Of a stretch of 64,000 nt of DNA, positions 42,447 to 50,800 are shown in pieces. The notes under the pieces are model-generated. The model was not told the DNA's origin. It saw only the letters and a list, made by a program, of their open reading frames with translations, and searched no databases. How positions within the stretch are numbered: position 1 is the stretch's first letter; every line of letters starts with the position of its first letter. Both the position numbers and the translations under genes were made by a program. The stretch comes from Acidobacteria bacterium Mor1 (GTDB lineage Bacteria > Acidobacteriota > Polarisedimenticolia > Polarisedimenticolales > Polarisedimenticolaceae), in assembly GCA_001664505.1 (NCBI GenBank), contig CP011806.1, forward strand, positions 310,271 through 374,270, read 5' to 3'.

Positions 42447-43616
42447 ATGAGCGAGCCGATGACGATCGTGATGCTTTCGCATCTGGCGTCGCCCGTGGGT
42501 CCGACCGGGGCCGAGCACAGTCTCGCCCTGCTTGCCGATGGCCTGCATCGCCGCGGTCACCGGGTCGGCGTGGTGCACCCCGGACCGTGGGGACTCGAAG
42601 AGTGGCTCTATCAACGGGGCGTCGAGACCGCCGAGATTCGAACCCGTACCCACTGGACCGTCCAGGCCGATCGGCAGGGTGCGGTGGCGACCGCCGCGCG
42701 GCGGCTGCGCTACAGCTTGCCCGACCCCGAGCGGAGCCGGCTGGCGACCGCCATCGCCGAGTACCGGCCCGACGTGGTGCACGTCAACTGCCTGCCGCAC
42801 CTGGCCGGCGCCGCCGCCGCCGCGGAACAGGGGGTGCCGGTGGTCTGGCACCTGCGGGAAATCCTGCCGCCGGGGCCCCGTCGCCGCTGGTGGGCGCGGA
42901 AGCTCCAGCGCTACGCCAGCCGGATCGTGGCGGTCAGCGAGGCGGTGGCCTCCTGGGTTCGGGAGGAAGGGCTGGGCGATCGCGTTCAGGTCGTGCACAA
43001 CGGGGTCGATACCGGCCAGGCCCGCTCGGTCGAGGCGTCGCGCAAGGCGCTGGGATTGCCACCCGCAGACTGCATTGTCGGCCTGTTGGGCCAGCTGCTC
43101 CCCCACAAGGGGCCGCGGGAATTCGTCCGGGCCGGCCGCCTGGCGCTGGAAAAGGAAGTCGACGCGCGCTTCATCATGGCGGGCAAGGGGCCCTCGCACT
43201 TCATCGAGCGTGTACGCAAGGACATCGAGTCCCATCCGAGTTCGGCGCGGTTCCACCTGTTGCCGCCGCAGCCCACCGGGGCGGCCCTGACCGCCGCCTG
43301 CGACGTGGTCTGCCTGGCCAGCACGAGCCACGACCCACTGCCCCGCACGGTGCTCGAGGCCATGGCCGCGGGCAAACCGGTGGCGGCCTTCCGCTCCGGC
43401 GGCACGCCGGAAATGGTGGTCCAGGGCGAGACCGGGCTGCTGGTGGAGATCGGCGACGTCAAGGCGCTGGCTCGGGCCCTGGTGACCCTTGCGGGCAACC
43501 CGAAGTTGCGGGAACGCATGGGCGCGGCGGCCATGATCCGGGCGCGGGAGCAGTTCTCGCTGACGGCCCACGTTCACCGGATGGAGACAGTGCTCCGCTC
43601 CACGGCAGGGTCATGA
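42447..43616 (+). CDS. Glycosyltransferase family 4
   Basis: 389 aa, GT-B fold. N-terminal LSHLASPVGPTGAEHSLALL (acceptor domain); the C-terminal GT4 domain has VGLLGQLLPHKGPREFVRA, IMAGKGPSHFIERV and the donor loop HDPLPRTVLEAMAAGKPVAAF, where the first acidic residue of EX7E is Asp and the second Glu is kept. It builds the lipid-linked glycan on the cytosolic side. ATG 42447 is used (GGGGG ~11 bases upstream); ATG 42408 is possible but close to the predicted -10. It overlaps the next gene by 4 bases. Confidence 0.85.
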   Translation: MSEPMTIVMLSHLASPVGPTGAEHSLALLADGLHRRGHRVGVVHPGPWGLEEWLYQRGVETAEIRTRTHWTVQADRQGAVATAARRLRYSLPDPERSRLATAIAEYRPDVVHVNCLPHLAGAAAAAEQGVPVVWHLREILPPGPRRRWWARKLQRYASRIVAVSEAVASWVREEGLGDRVQVVHNGVDTGQARSVEASRKALGLPPADCIVGLLGQLLPHKGPREFVRAGRLALEKEVDARFIMAGKGPSHFIERVRKDIESHPSSARFHLLPPQPTGAALTAACDVVCLASTSHDPLPRTVLEAMAAGKPVAAFRSGGTPEMVVQGETGLLVEIGDVKALARALVTLAGNPKLRERMGAAAMIRAREQFSLTAHVHRMETVLRSTAGS

Positions 43617-44566
43617 GCACGGCCCCGGTCGCCGTCGTCATCGTCAGCTGGAACTCCGAGCGCTTTCTCGCCGACTGCCTGGACAGCCTGGCCGATCTGG
43701 CCCGCCCGGTGCAGGAAATCCTCGTGGTCGACAACGCCTCGACCGACGGTTCGGTGGCGATGGCCACGGGCCGCCCGGGTGTGCGGGTGCTGAAGCTGGA
43801 AGACAACCTGGGTTTCTGCGAGGCGAACAACCGGGGCATCGCCGAGACCTCGGCTCCCTTCGTACTGTTGCTCAATCCGGACACCCGGGTCGACCGCGAA
43901 TTCGTCGAGGGGTTGTTGCCGGCCTTCGAGGACCCGGAGACCGGCATCGCCTGCGGCAAGCTGCTGCGCTTCGACGGGCAGACCCTGGACTCGGCGGGAC
44001 AGCAGTTGGCCCGCTCCCGGAAACCCCTGGACCGGGGCTACGGCAAACCGGACCGGGGTCAATACGACCGCGATGAAGAGGTCTTCGGAGCCTGCGGCGC
44101 CGCCGCTCTTTACCGCCGCCGCATGCTCGACGATGTTTCGGCCGATTGCGGCGGGGTGTTCGACCCCCGCTTCTTCGCCTTCTACGAGGATCTGGACCTG
44201 GCCTGGCGGGCCCGTAGACGGGGCTGGAAGGCTCGCTACCGGCATGGCGCCGTGGCCTACCACCACCGGGGTGGGAGCGCCGAACGGGGCAACCTGGTGC
44301 GCAGGGTGGCGCTCCTGGGGCGCAGCGCCGAGGTGCGCTTCCACGTGGCCAAGAATCGCTACCTTACGATCTTGCGCAACGATTCTGTTGCGGGGTATCT
44401 GGCGAACCTTCCGTTCATCCTGGCCCGGGACCTGGCGATGCTCGGCCTGATCGCCGTCACCTCTCCAGGTGTCCTGCTGCGCTTGTGGCGGGAGCGCGGC
44501 CTTTTCGGCGACACCCTGGCGCTCCGCAGACTGGACGGCGGCGCATCGCGGCATCACGTTTCCTGA
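43613..44566 (+). CDS. Glycosyltransferase family 2 (rhamnosyltransferase-like)
   Basis: 317 aa, GT-A fold. VAVVIVSWNSERFLADCLDSL, VVDNASTDGSV and the metal-binding region LLLNPDTRVD are classic GT2 motifs. FYEDLDLAWRARRRGW supplies the catalytic ED. This pattern matches dTDP-rhamnosyltransferase-type enzymes (RfbF/WbbL group), although the donor is not certain. A hydrophobic helix near the C-terminus (~260-285) suggests membrane association. ATG 43613 overlaps the upstream stop by 4 bases. Confidence 0.87.
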   Translation: MSTAPVAVVIVSWNSERFLADCLDSLADLARPVQEILVVDNASTDGSVAMATGRPGVRVLKLEDNLGFCEANNRGIAETSAPFVLLLNPDTRVDREFVEGLLPAFEDPETGIACGKLLRFDGQTLDSAGQQLARSRKPLDRGYGKPDRGQYDRDEEVFGACGAAALYRRRMLDDVSADCGGVFDPRFFAFYEDLDLAWRARRRGWKARYRHGAVAYHHRGGSAERGNLVRRVALLGRSAEVRFHVAKNRYLTILRNDSVAGYLANLPFILARDLAMLGLIAVTSPGVLLRLWRERGLFGDTLALRRLDGGASRHHVS

Positions 44567-44582
44567 GGGAACGTGTAACGAG

Positions 44583-45605
44583 ATGGTGATCGATGAGAAC
44601 TGGCGATGGTTGATCCACGGACTCAGCTTCCTGCTGGCTCTGGGCTTCGCGCTGTGGCTGACGCCACGGCTGCGCGAGGCCGCGCTGCGCTTCGGCATCA
44701 CCGACAAACCCGACGGCAAGCTCAAGACCCATCGCGAACCGATTCCCTACCTCGGAGGGCTTGCGATCTATCTGGCCTTCCTGCTCTCCCTGGCGTTGAC
44801 CTTCGACTTCAGTCGCGAGGTGCTCGGGTTGTTGCTGGCCGGGTCGATCGTCGTGATCCTCGGCCTGCTCGACGACCTGGGGCAGCTCGGTCCCTGGACC
44901 AAACTGATCGGTCAATCGGTGGCGGTGCTGGTGCTGATCAAGTCCGGCATCTACATCAAGCTGGTCTTCCTGCCGGAGTGGTTGGCTCTGGGGTTGTCGG
45001 TGCTGTGGCTCCTCGGGGTGACCAACGCCTTCAACCTGATCGACATCATGGACGGTCTCTCGGCGGGCACCGCCGCGGTCGCCGCCCTGGTGTTGTTCGT
45101 GGTTGCGGAGCTCGCGGGCAACGGAGCCAGTGCGACCATCGCCCTGGCCCTCGCCGGCAGCTGTCTCGGTTTCCTGCGCTACAACTTTCAGCCGGCCCGC
45201 ATCTACATGGGGGATACCGGCAGTCTGTTCATCGGCCTGATGCTCGGAGCGTTGGCGATGGACAACCCCTACACCCGGCACAACGATCTCGGCGCGCTCT
45301 GTCCGGCGCTGATCCTCGGCGTGCCGCTGTTCGACATGCTGTTCGTGATGTACATCCGCTGGCGGCGTGGGCTTCCGGTCATGCTCGGGAGTCCGGATCA
45401 TGTCGCCCTGCGGCTGCGCAAGTGGCGGCTGAGCACCCGGGGAACGGTGGTGACCTCCTACGTGGTCACGGCCCTGCTCGGGATCGCGGCCATCGGCATG
45501 AGCCTGCTTCCCGACATCGTATGGGCCGCCTGGATGCTGGCCGGACTGGCGCTCTCCGCCGTGGCCTGTGGCGCGCTGCTCAAGCGTATCGATATGTCCT
45601 TGTGA
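44583..45605 (+). CDS. Undecaprenyl-phosphate glycosyl-1-phosphate transferase (WecA/MraY family)
   Basis: 340 aa, ~10-11 TM helices. Cytosolic-loop motifs are intact: LGLLDDLGQLG (Mg-binding DD), NAFNLIDIMDGLSAG, YMGDTGSLFIG, and a modified HIHH-type loop (GSPDHVALRLRK). It starts glycan assembly by moving a sugar-1-phosphate, usually GlcNAc-1-P or a relative, onto undecaprenyl phosphate. The locus can therefore make its own lipid-linked precursor. ATG 44583 follows the GT2 gene by 16 bases; the next gene starts 10 bases after it. Confidence 0.9.
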   Translation: MVIDENWRWLIHGLSFLLALGFALWLTPRLREAALRFGITDKPDGKLKTHREPIPYLGGLAIYLAFLLSLALTFDFSREVLGLLLAGSIVVILGLLDDLGQLGPWTKLIGQSVAVLVLIKSGIYIKLVFLPEWLALGLSVLWLLGVTNAFNLIDIMDGLSAGTAAVAALVLFVVAELAGNGASATIALALAGSCLGFLRYNFQPARIYMGDTGSLFIGLMLGALAMDNPYTRHNDLGALCPALILGVPLFDMLFVMYIRWRRGLPVMLGSPDHVALRLRKWRLSTRGTVVTSYVVTALLGIAAIGMSLLPDIVWAAWMLAGLALSAVACGALLKRIDMSL

Positions 45606-45615
45606 GGAACGATTC

Positions 45616-46944
45616 ATGGTCGTGATCATCGGAGGCGGTCTGGCCGGCATGTCCACCGCCTACCATCTGGGAAACACTCCGTGCACCGTGCTCGAGGCGG
45701 GTCCGGTCGCCGGGGGATTGTGCGGCTCCCGCACGATCGACGGGTTCGTCTTCGACTACACCGGGCACCTGCTGCATCTGCGCGACCCGCGTATCGTGGC
45801 GCTGGTCGACGAGTGGCTGCCCGGCGTGTTCTCCACCATCGAGCGCAAGGCCTACATCCACTCTCACGACGTACGGCTGCCGTTCCCGTTCCAGGCCAAC
45901 CTGCACGGCCTGCCTCCTGAGGTGGTTTCCGACTGCCTGATGGGTTTCATCCGCAGCCTCGACGTCCCTGTTCCGGATTCTCCGGAGGTGGATTTCGAAA
46001 CCTGGTCCCTGGCGGTGTTCGGCCGGGGGATCAGCGACGCGTTCATGCTGCCCTACAACGAGAAACTGTTCCGCCGAGCGCCGGCGGAGATGACCGCCGA
46101 CTGGGTCGCGTGGGCCGTGCCCAAGCCGAATCTCGAGCAGGTCGTCCAGGGGGCGCTGGGTGTGGTCAATCGCGGGCTGGGCTACAACTCGACCTTCCGC
46201 TACCCGACCCGGGGCGGGATCGAGGTCCTGCCCAACGTGCTGGCCGACCGGGTGCGGGACCGCATCCGGCTCAACGCCGAGGTTCAGCGGGTCGACATGG
46301 ATCGCCAGGTGGTGACCCTGGCCGACGGCGAGCAGATCGCCTACGACGAACTGGTCGTGACCACACCGCTGCCCCGGTTCCTCAACATGCTGGAAGGGCC
46401 CTCGTCGGAGCTCTCTTCCCGGGCCGACAAACTGGATTGGTCGGTGGTCGGTTGCCTGAACCTGGGTATCGACCGGCCTGACGTGGGCGGCGACGCCCAC
46501 TGGATCTACTTCCCCGACGATGATTCCCGCTACTACCGTGCCGGTTTCCCGACCAACTTCTCCGAGGGCGTGGCCCCCGAGGGAACCTCCTCGCTATATG
46601 TCGAGTTCGGCCTGCGGCGGGACGAGGTCATCGACGAAGAGGCGGTCTGCCGCGAGGCCATCGCCGATCTGACCCGGCAGGGCATTCTGCGGCCCGACGA
46701 CCGGATCCTGGTGCAGGACTTCATTCGCATCGATCCGGGTTACGTGATCTTCGACCGGGACCGCCAGGCGGTGATGAACGAGGTGGTGCCCGCGCTGGCG
46801 AACCGGGGTGTTCATCTGATCGGCCGCTACGGCGCCTGGACCTACTCCTACATGGAGCGGGCGCTCCTTGACGGCCTCGAGTTGGCCGAGCGACTGAGCG
46901 GCTGCAAGGCGGCGCAGGGAAGACAGGGGGCGCTGGGCGTCTGA
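45616..46944 (+). CDS. FAD-dependent amine-oxidase-type oxidoreductase (protoporphyrinogen oxidase/UGM-like)
   Basis: 442 aa. The N-terminal Rossmann motif IIGGGLAGMSTAYHL (GGGLAG at 6-11) is followed by LEAGPVAGGLCGS; a C-terminal FAD element lies at GVHLIGRYGAWTYSYMERALLDG. The sequence is of the NAD(P)-binding/amine oxidoreductase group often found in polysaccharide clusters and annotated as protoporphyrinogen oxidase or UDP-galactopyranose-mutase-like. No haem genes are nearby, so a sugar-nucleotide or lipid-glycan substrate is more likely. GAGGAA lies 7 bases before ATG 45616. Confidence 0.78.
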   Translation: MVVIIGGGLAGMSTAYHLGNTPCTVLEAGPVAGGLCGSRTIDGFVFDYTGHLLHLRDPRIVALVDEWLPGVFSTIERKAYIHSHDVRLPFPFQANLHGLPPEVVSDCLMGFIRSLDVPVPDSPEVDFETWSLAVFGRGISDAFMLPYNEKLFRRAPAEMTADWVAWAVPKPNLEQVVQGALGVVNRGLGYNSTFRYPTRGGIEVLPNVLADRVRDRIRLNAEVQRVDMDRQVVTLADGEQIAYDELVVTTPLPRFLNMLEGPSSELSSRADKLDWSVVGCLNLGIDRPDVGGDAHWIYFPDDDSRYYRAGFPTNFSEGVAPEGTSSLYVEFGLRRDEVIDEEAVCREAIADLTRQGILRPDDRILVQDFIRIDPGYVIFDRDRQAVMNEVVPALANRGVHLIGRYGAWTYSYMERALLDGLELAERLSGCKAAQGRQGALGV

Positions 46945-46963
46945 GCCCGGAAAGCGACGAGCC

Positions 46964-48187
46964 ATGAAGGTTCTTCAGTTCATCACGCGGCTCGACCTGG
47001 GTGGAGCCCAGGAGATCTGCCTGGATCTTTGCGAGCGGTTGATCCGCCGGGGGGACGAAGTACACCTCCTGACCGGTACCGGCGGCGAGTTGATCGACGA
47101 CGCCCGCCGGATGCCCGGCCTGACCCTTCACGCCTGGGACGACTGGCACCACGCCATCAAGCCGCTGAACGATCTGCGTTGTGCCGCTCGGCTGGCGGGC
47201 ATGCTGCGCAAGGAGTCCTTCGACCTCTTGCACACCCATTGTTCCAAGGCGGGGCTCGTCGGCCGCCTGGCCGCGTTCGCCTCCGGCGCTCCCGACCGGG
47301 TCGTGCATCACGTCCACGGTTGGTCGTTCAACCGCACCCAGACCCCGCTGCGCCACGGCCTCTATGCGGGGCTGGAACGGTTGGCCGCCCGGCGCGACTT
47401 CGTCCTGCTTTCCTGCTGTCACGCGACCAGCGAGCAGGGAGCGAAGCTGGGTATCGGCAGGGATGAGGATCGCCGGGTCGTGGTCAACGCCATCGATCGG
47501 CGGGAGAACCTGCGGCGCCGAGATCGCCGGGCGATTCGCCGACGGCTCGGCATCGGCCGCCGGGAGTGCCTGTTCCTGCAGCTGGGCAACCTCAAGCCCC
47601 AGAAGGACCCGCTGACCTTTGCCCGGGCTGCCTGCATCGCCGGCAAGGAAGCCCATCGCGCGGTGTTCCGTATCGCGGGAGACGGTCCGTTGCGCCGGCA
47701 GACCCTGGACATCGCCCGGTCCGGCGGCCTGGGAGATCGTTTTGCGGTGATGGGTTGGCGGACCGACGTGGCCGACCTGCTCGCCGCCGCCGACGTGATG
47801 GTGTTGGCCAGCCGCTTCGAGGGCCTGCCGATGGCCCTGCTGCGGGGCATGGCTGCGGAGCTTCCGGTGATCGCCACCGCGGTGGACGGCACCCCCGAGG
47901 CGGTGGCCGACGGACACAACGGCATCTTGGTCCCCGCGGAAGATCCCGAGGCGACCGCGGCCGCCATGGTGCGGTTGGCCCTCGATCCGCGGGAGCGCCG
48001 GCGCATGGGGCAGGCGGGGCGCCGCCGTTCGGAACTCTTCACCGCCGACCGGGCGGCTGCCGAGACCCTCGCGGTCTACGACAGCGCTCCGTTGCGGGGG
48101 CGGGGCGCCGACGCCCGGCGCATCGTGGCCGCCCGGGACCGGGCACGCCGACCGACGGTGACCGCCGGGGGAGGCATTCACTCATGA
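46964..48187 (+). CDS. Glycosyltransferase family 4 with altered EX7E motif
   Basis: 407 aa, GT-B fold. QFITRLDLGGAQEICLDLC and THCSKAGLVGRLAAF in the acceptor domain; LQLGNLKPQKDPLTF and FRIAGDGPLRRQT in the donor domain. The donor loop reads RFEGLPMALLRGMAAELPVIAT: the second Glu of EX7E is Arg, which is unusual and may lower activity or alter donor geometry. The C-terminal ~40 residues are Arg-rich. It is the last glycan gene; its stop overlaps the ABC ATPase start by 4 bases, so glycan and pilus genes share a transcript. Confidence 0.82.
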   Translation: MKVLQFITRLDLGGAQEICLDLCERLIRRGDEVHLLTGTGGELIDDARRMPGLTLHAWDDWHHAIKPLNDLRCAARLAGMLRKESFDLLHTHCSKAGLVGRLAAFASGAPDRVVHHVHGWSFNRTQTPLRHGLYAGLERLAARRDFVLLSCCHATSEQGAKLGIGRDEDRRVVVNAIDRRENLRRRDRRAIRRRLGIGRRECLFLQLGNLKPQKDPLTFARAACIAGKEAHRAVFRIAGDGPLRRQTLDIARSGGLGDRFAVMGWRTDVADLLAAADVMVLASRFEGLPMALLRGMAAELPVIATAVDGTPEAVADGHNGILVPAEDPEATAAAMVRLALDPRERRRMGQAGRRRSELFTADRAAAETLAVYDSAPLRGRGADARRIVAARDRARRPTVTAGGGIHS

Positions 48188-49164
48188 GCGTGATGTCCCC
48201 GCGACCCGAGAGCTCCGGGAGCCGGGCCGCAGACCCCGGCTCGGCCGCGATCCGCATTCGCGGGCTGGCCAAGGCGTTCCCGGGACATCTGGGAATCGGA
48301 CGCAAGGTGGCGCTCCCCGGGCTCGATCTCGACGTGCCCTCAGGGGAGATCTTCGGCTTGCTGGGCCCCAACGGCGCGGGCAAGACCACGACCCTCAAAC
48401 TGCTGCTGGGGCTCTTGCGCCCCGATGCCGGCGAGATCGAGGTGTTCGGCCTGCCGCATACCGCGGCCGAGGCCCGGGCACGGCTCGGGTTCCTCCCGGA
48501 GAACCCGTACTTCTACGACTATCTGACCGCCGAGGAGTTCCTCGACTTCTACGGGCGGCTCCACGGCCTCGACGCCTCCGAGCGAGGTGACCGGGTGCAG
48601 CGAGCGTTGCGGCGGGTCGGAATGGAAGGCCGGGGCAAGACACCGCTGCGCCAGTGTTCCAAGGGCATGGTGCAGCGAGTCGGTCTGGCTCAGGCGATTC
48701 AACACGACCCGCAGCTGGTGATCCTCGACGAGCCGATGTCCGGCCTCGACCCGATCGGACGGCGGCAGGTGCGCGACCTGATCCAGGAGTTGAAGGCCGA
48801 GGGCAAGACGGTCTTCTTCTCGAGCCACATCCTGCAGGACGCCGAACTGCTCTGCGATCGCATCGCGATCCTGGAGAAGGGGAGCCTGCGCTTCAGCGGC
48901 GCCCTGCGCGAGTTGCTTCCGAGTCAGATCCGTGGCTTCGAGGTGACGCTGCGGGGCGCCAACCTGGAGAACCTGCCCGCCGAACATCTGTGGGCCGGCG
49001 AGGAGGAGACCACCCTGCTGGTCGCCGACGCGGTGGAGCTGGAACGCCTGCTCGCCGAGTGCCGCAGCCGGGAGTTGCTGGTGGTCTCGATCTGGCAGCG
49101 GCGGGAAAGTCTCGAAGACCTGTTCCTGCGGGAACTCGGCCAGGAGCCGGGAGGGGAGTCTTGA
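48184..49164 (+). CDS. ABC transporter ATP-binding protein (PilH-like by context)
   Basis: 326 aa, a DrrA/CcmA-type single ATPase. Walker A GPNGAGKT (61-68), Q-loop near LPENPYF, signature CSKGMVQR (158-165), Walker B LVILDEP (178-184), H-loop SSHIL, and a C-terminal regulatory extension (~240-326). With the next gene it forms an ABC-2 exporter. In Myxococcus an ABC ATPase, a permease and a third protein (pilH, pilI, pilG) lie between pilA and pilD and are needed for pilus assembly; the same composition is seen here. A polysaccharide-export role is less likely, as Wzx/Wzy genes are present. Confidence 0.88.
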   Translation: MSVMSPRPESSGSRAADPGSAAIRIRGLAKAFPGHLGIGRKVALPGLDLDVPSGEIFGLLGPNGAGKTTTLKLLLGLLRPDAGEIEVFGLPHTAAEARARLGFLPENPYFYDYLTAEEFLDFYGRLHGLDASERGDRVQRALRRVGMEGRGKTPLRQCSKGMVQRVGLAQAIQHDPQLVILDEPMSGLDPIGRRQVRDLIQELKAEGKTVFFSSHILQDAELLCDRIAILEKGSLRFSGALRELLPSQIRGFEVTLRGANLENLPAEHLWAGEEETTLLVADAVELERLLAECRSRELLVVSIWQRRESLEDLFLRELGQEPGGES

Positions 49165-49952
49165 GCGCCCCCGCCGCCACCGCGGCCTGGTCCGCGATCC
49201 GCGCCATCGCCCTCAACACCTTTCGCGAGGCGATTCGCGACCGCATCCTCTATCTGCTGCTGGTCTTCGCGTTGCTGTTGATCGGGGCGTCCCGTCTGCT
49301 CTCGATGCTGACCGTGGGCAGCGAGGACAAGATCATCAAGGATCTCGGACTCTCCGCGATCTCGGTGTTCGGGGTGCTGACCGCGGTCTTCGTCGGTGTC
49401 TCGATCGTGTTCAAGGAGATCGAGAAGCGGACGGTCTTCACGCTGCTCTCATGCCCGGTGCGGCGCTGGCACTTCATCGCCGGCAAGTACGCCGGGCTGC
49501 TGAGCGTGCTCGGCCTGATCGTCGTGGTGATGTCCGGTGCGCTCTGCGCGTTGCTGGCGCTCCGGGGTGAAGCCTTCCTGCCGCTATTGCCCGCGATCCT
49601 GCTGATCTTCTTCGAGCTGGCGATGGTCACCGCATTCGCGATCCTGTTCTCGACCCTGACCAACCCGATGTTGGCGGCGCTGTGGACCTTCGTGGCCTAC
49701 GTCGTCGGGCATCTGACCTGGAGCCTGGAACTGCTGCAGGCGCGGATGCCCGAGGGGCCCGGGCGGGTCCTCTGCGACGTGCTGTACACCGTGTTGCCCA
49801 ACCTCGAATGGCTCAACGTTCGCGGTGAGGCGGTGCGCGGCGCACTGCCCGCAACCGAGCATCTGATCGGCGCCTCGGCCTACGGCGTGTGCTACGCCCT
49901 GGCGGTGCTGGTCGTCGCCTGCATGGTCTTCGAGCGCAAGGAGTTCATCTGA
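49161..49952 (+). CDS. ABC-2 type transporter permease (PilI-like by context)
   Basis: 263 aa with six TM helices (near residues 28-48, 65-85, 111-133, 142-165, 172-190 and 236-256). LGLSAISVFGVLTAVFVGVS and FKEIEKRTVFTLLSCPVRRW match the ABC-2/NosY-type permease, with the coupling-helix element typical of this class. The start is TTG 49161, 3 bases after GGGAGGGGAG, overlapping the ATPase stop. It is the partner of the preceding ATPase. The substrate is unknown. Confidence 0.85.
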   Translation: MSAPAATAAWSAIRAIALNTFREAIRDRILYLLLVFALLLIGASRLLSMLTVGSEDKIIKDLGLSAISVFGVLTAVFVGVSIVFKEIEKRTVFTLLSCPVRRWHFIAGKYAGLLSVLGLIVVVMSGALCALLALRGEAFLPLLPAILLIFFELAMVTAFAILFSTLTNPMLAALWTFVAYVVGHLTWSLELLQARMPEGPGRVLCDVLYTVLPNLEWLNVRGEAVRGALPATEHLIGASAYGVCYALAVLVVACMVFERKEFI

Positions 49953-50800
49953 TGCGCCGGGGGCTGGCGATCCTGCTGCTGCTGTCGGCCTCGGCCGGGG
50001 CCTTCGGCTCCCGGGCCTGGCTGGAGCAGCGGGTCGAACCGCCCGAGGCCGCCGAGGAACTGCTCTACCTGCCCAACGGCAAGCATCTACGGATGATGAG
50101 CCTGGGGCATGGGTCGCTGCTGGCCGACTGGATCTACATCTGGTCGCTGCAGTACTACTCGAACTATGAGCGACAGGATCGCTATCGCTACGTCGAACAC
50201 ATCTTCGGCGATGTGATCGCCGAGCTGGACCCGCACTACATCGACGCCTACTGGATGGGCGCGCTGATCATGATCGTCGAGGGACGCGACCTCGAGGGAG
50301 GGCTGCGTCTGCTGGAAAAGGGGGCGGCGGCCAATCCCGAATCCTGGATCCTGCCCTATCTCGCCGGTTGGGAGTGCTACCGGGCCGAGCAGGTCGAACG
50401 CTCGGTGGGCTACTTCAACCAGGCTGCCGAGACGCCGGGGGCTCCGGTACACGTGCGGCGCATGCAGGCCGGCGTCACTGCCCGCTCGGGTGAACCCCGT
50501 CAGGCCCTGGCGATCTGGCAGGAGGTGCTGGCCGACCCGCAGAGCGATTCGGCGACACGGGCTCTGGCCCGGCGCAAGGTCGCTGCACTGCAGGTCACCG
50601 TGGACCTGGAGAATCTCGACCGGGCGATCCAGGCGTTTCGCACCCGCACCGGCCGGCCGCCGCGGGAACTGGGCGAATTGCGCCGGAGCGGGGTGCTCAC
50701 CGAGCTGCCCGCCGACCCGGAAGGCAAGCCGTACCGCTATGATCCGCTGACCGGCGAAGTCAGCACCGGCGCCGGCCGGGTACTCGGGAGCGGCACATGA
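49952..50800 (+). CDS. TPR-containing anchored protein (PilG-like by context)
   Basis: 282 aa. One N-terminal hydrophobic segment (~residues 5-20) anchors or exports the protein. Residues ~55-190 are helical, aromatic-rich TPR-like repeats (SLLADWIYIWSLQYYSNYE; GGLRLLEKGAAANPESW). The C-terminal part (FRTRTGRPPRELGELRRSGVL, then DPEGKPYRYDPLTGEV) resembles the end of GspG/PilE-like substrates. Not a confident family match. Start ATG 49952 overlaps the permease stop by 1 base, and pilD overlaps its own end by 4. Position matches myxobacterial pilG next to pilH/pilI and pilD. Confidence 0.7.
   Translation: MRRGLAILLLLSASAGAFGSRAWLEQRVEPPEAAEELLYLPNGKHLRMMSLGHGSLLADWIYIWSLQYYSNYERQDRYRYVEHIFGDVIAELDPHYIDAYWMGALIMIVEGRDLEGGLRLLEKGAAANPESWILPYLAGWECYRAEQVERSVGYFNQAAETPGAPVHVRRMQAGVTARSGEPRQALAIWQEVLADPQSDSATRALARRKVAALQVTVDLENLDRAIQAFRTRTGRPPRELGELRRSGVLTELPADPEGKPYRYDPLTGEVSTGAGRVLGSGT

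Noticed and set aside
45616-46944. Haem-pathway protoporphyrinogen oxidase
   Set aside because: Only general FAD/amine-oxidase motifs are visible and no haem genes are near; the glycan context makes a sugar or lipid role more likely.
48184-49952. ABC transporter as the exporter of the neighbouring polysaccharide (Wzm/Wzt)
   Set aside because: A Wzx flippase and Wzy_C proteins are present, the ATPase lacks a carbohydrate-binding Wzt C-domain, and the order with pilD fits pilH/I/G better.
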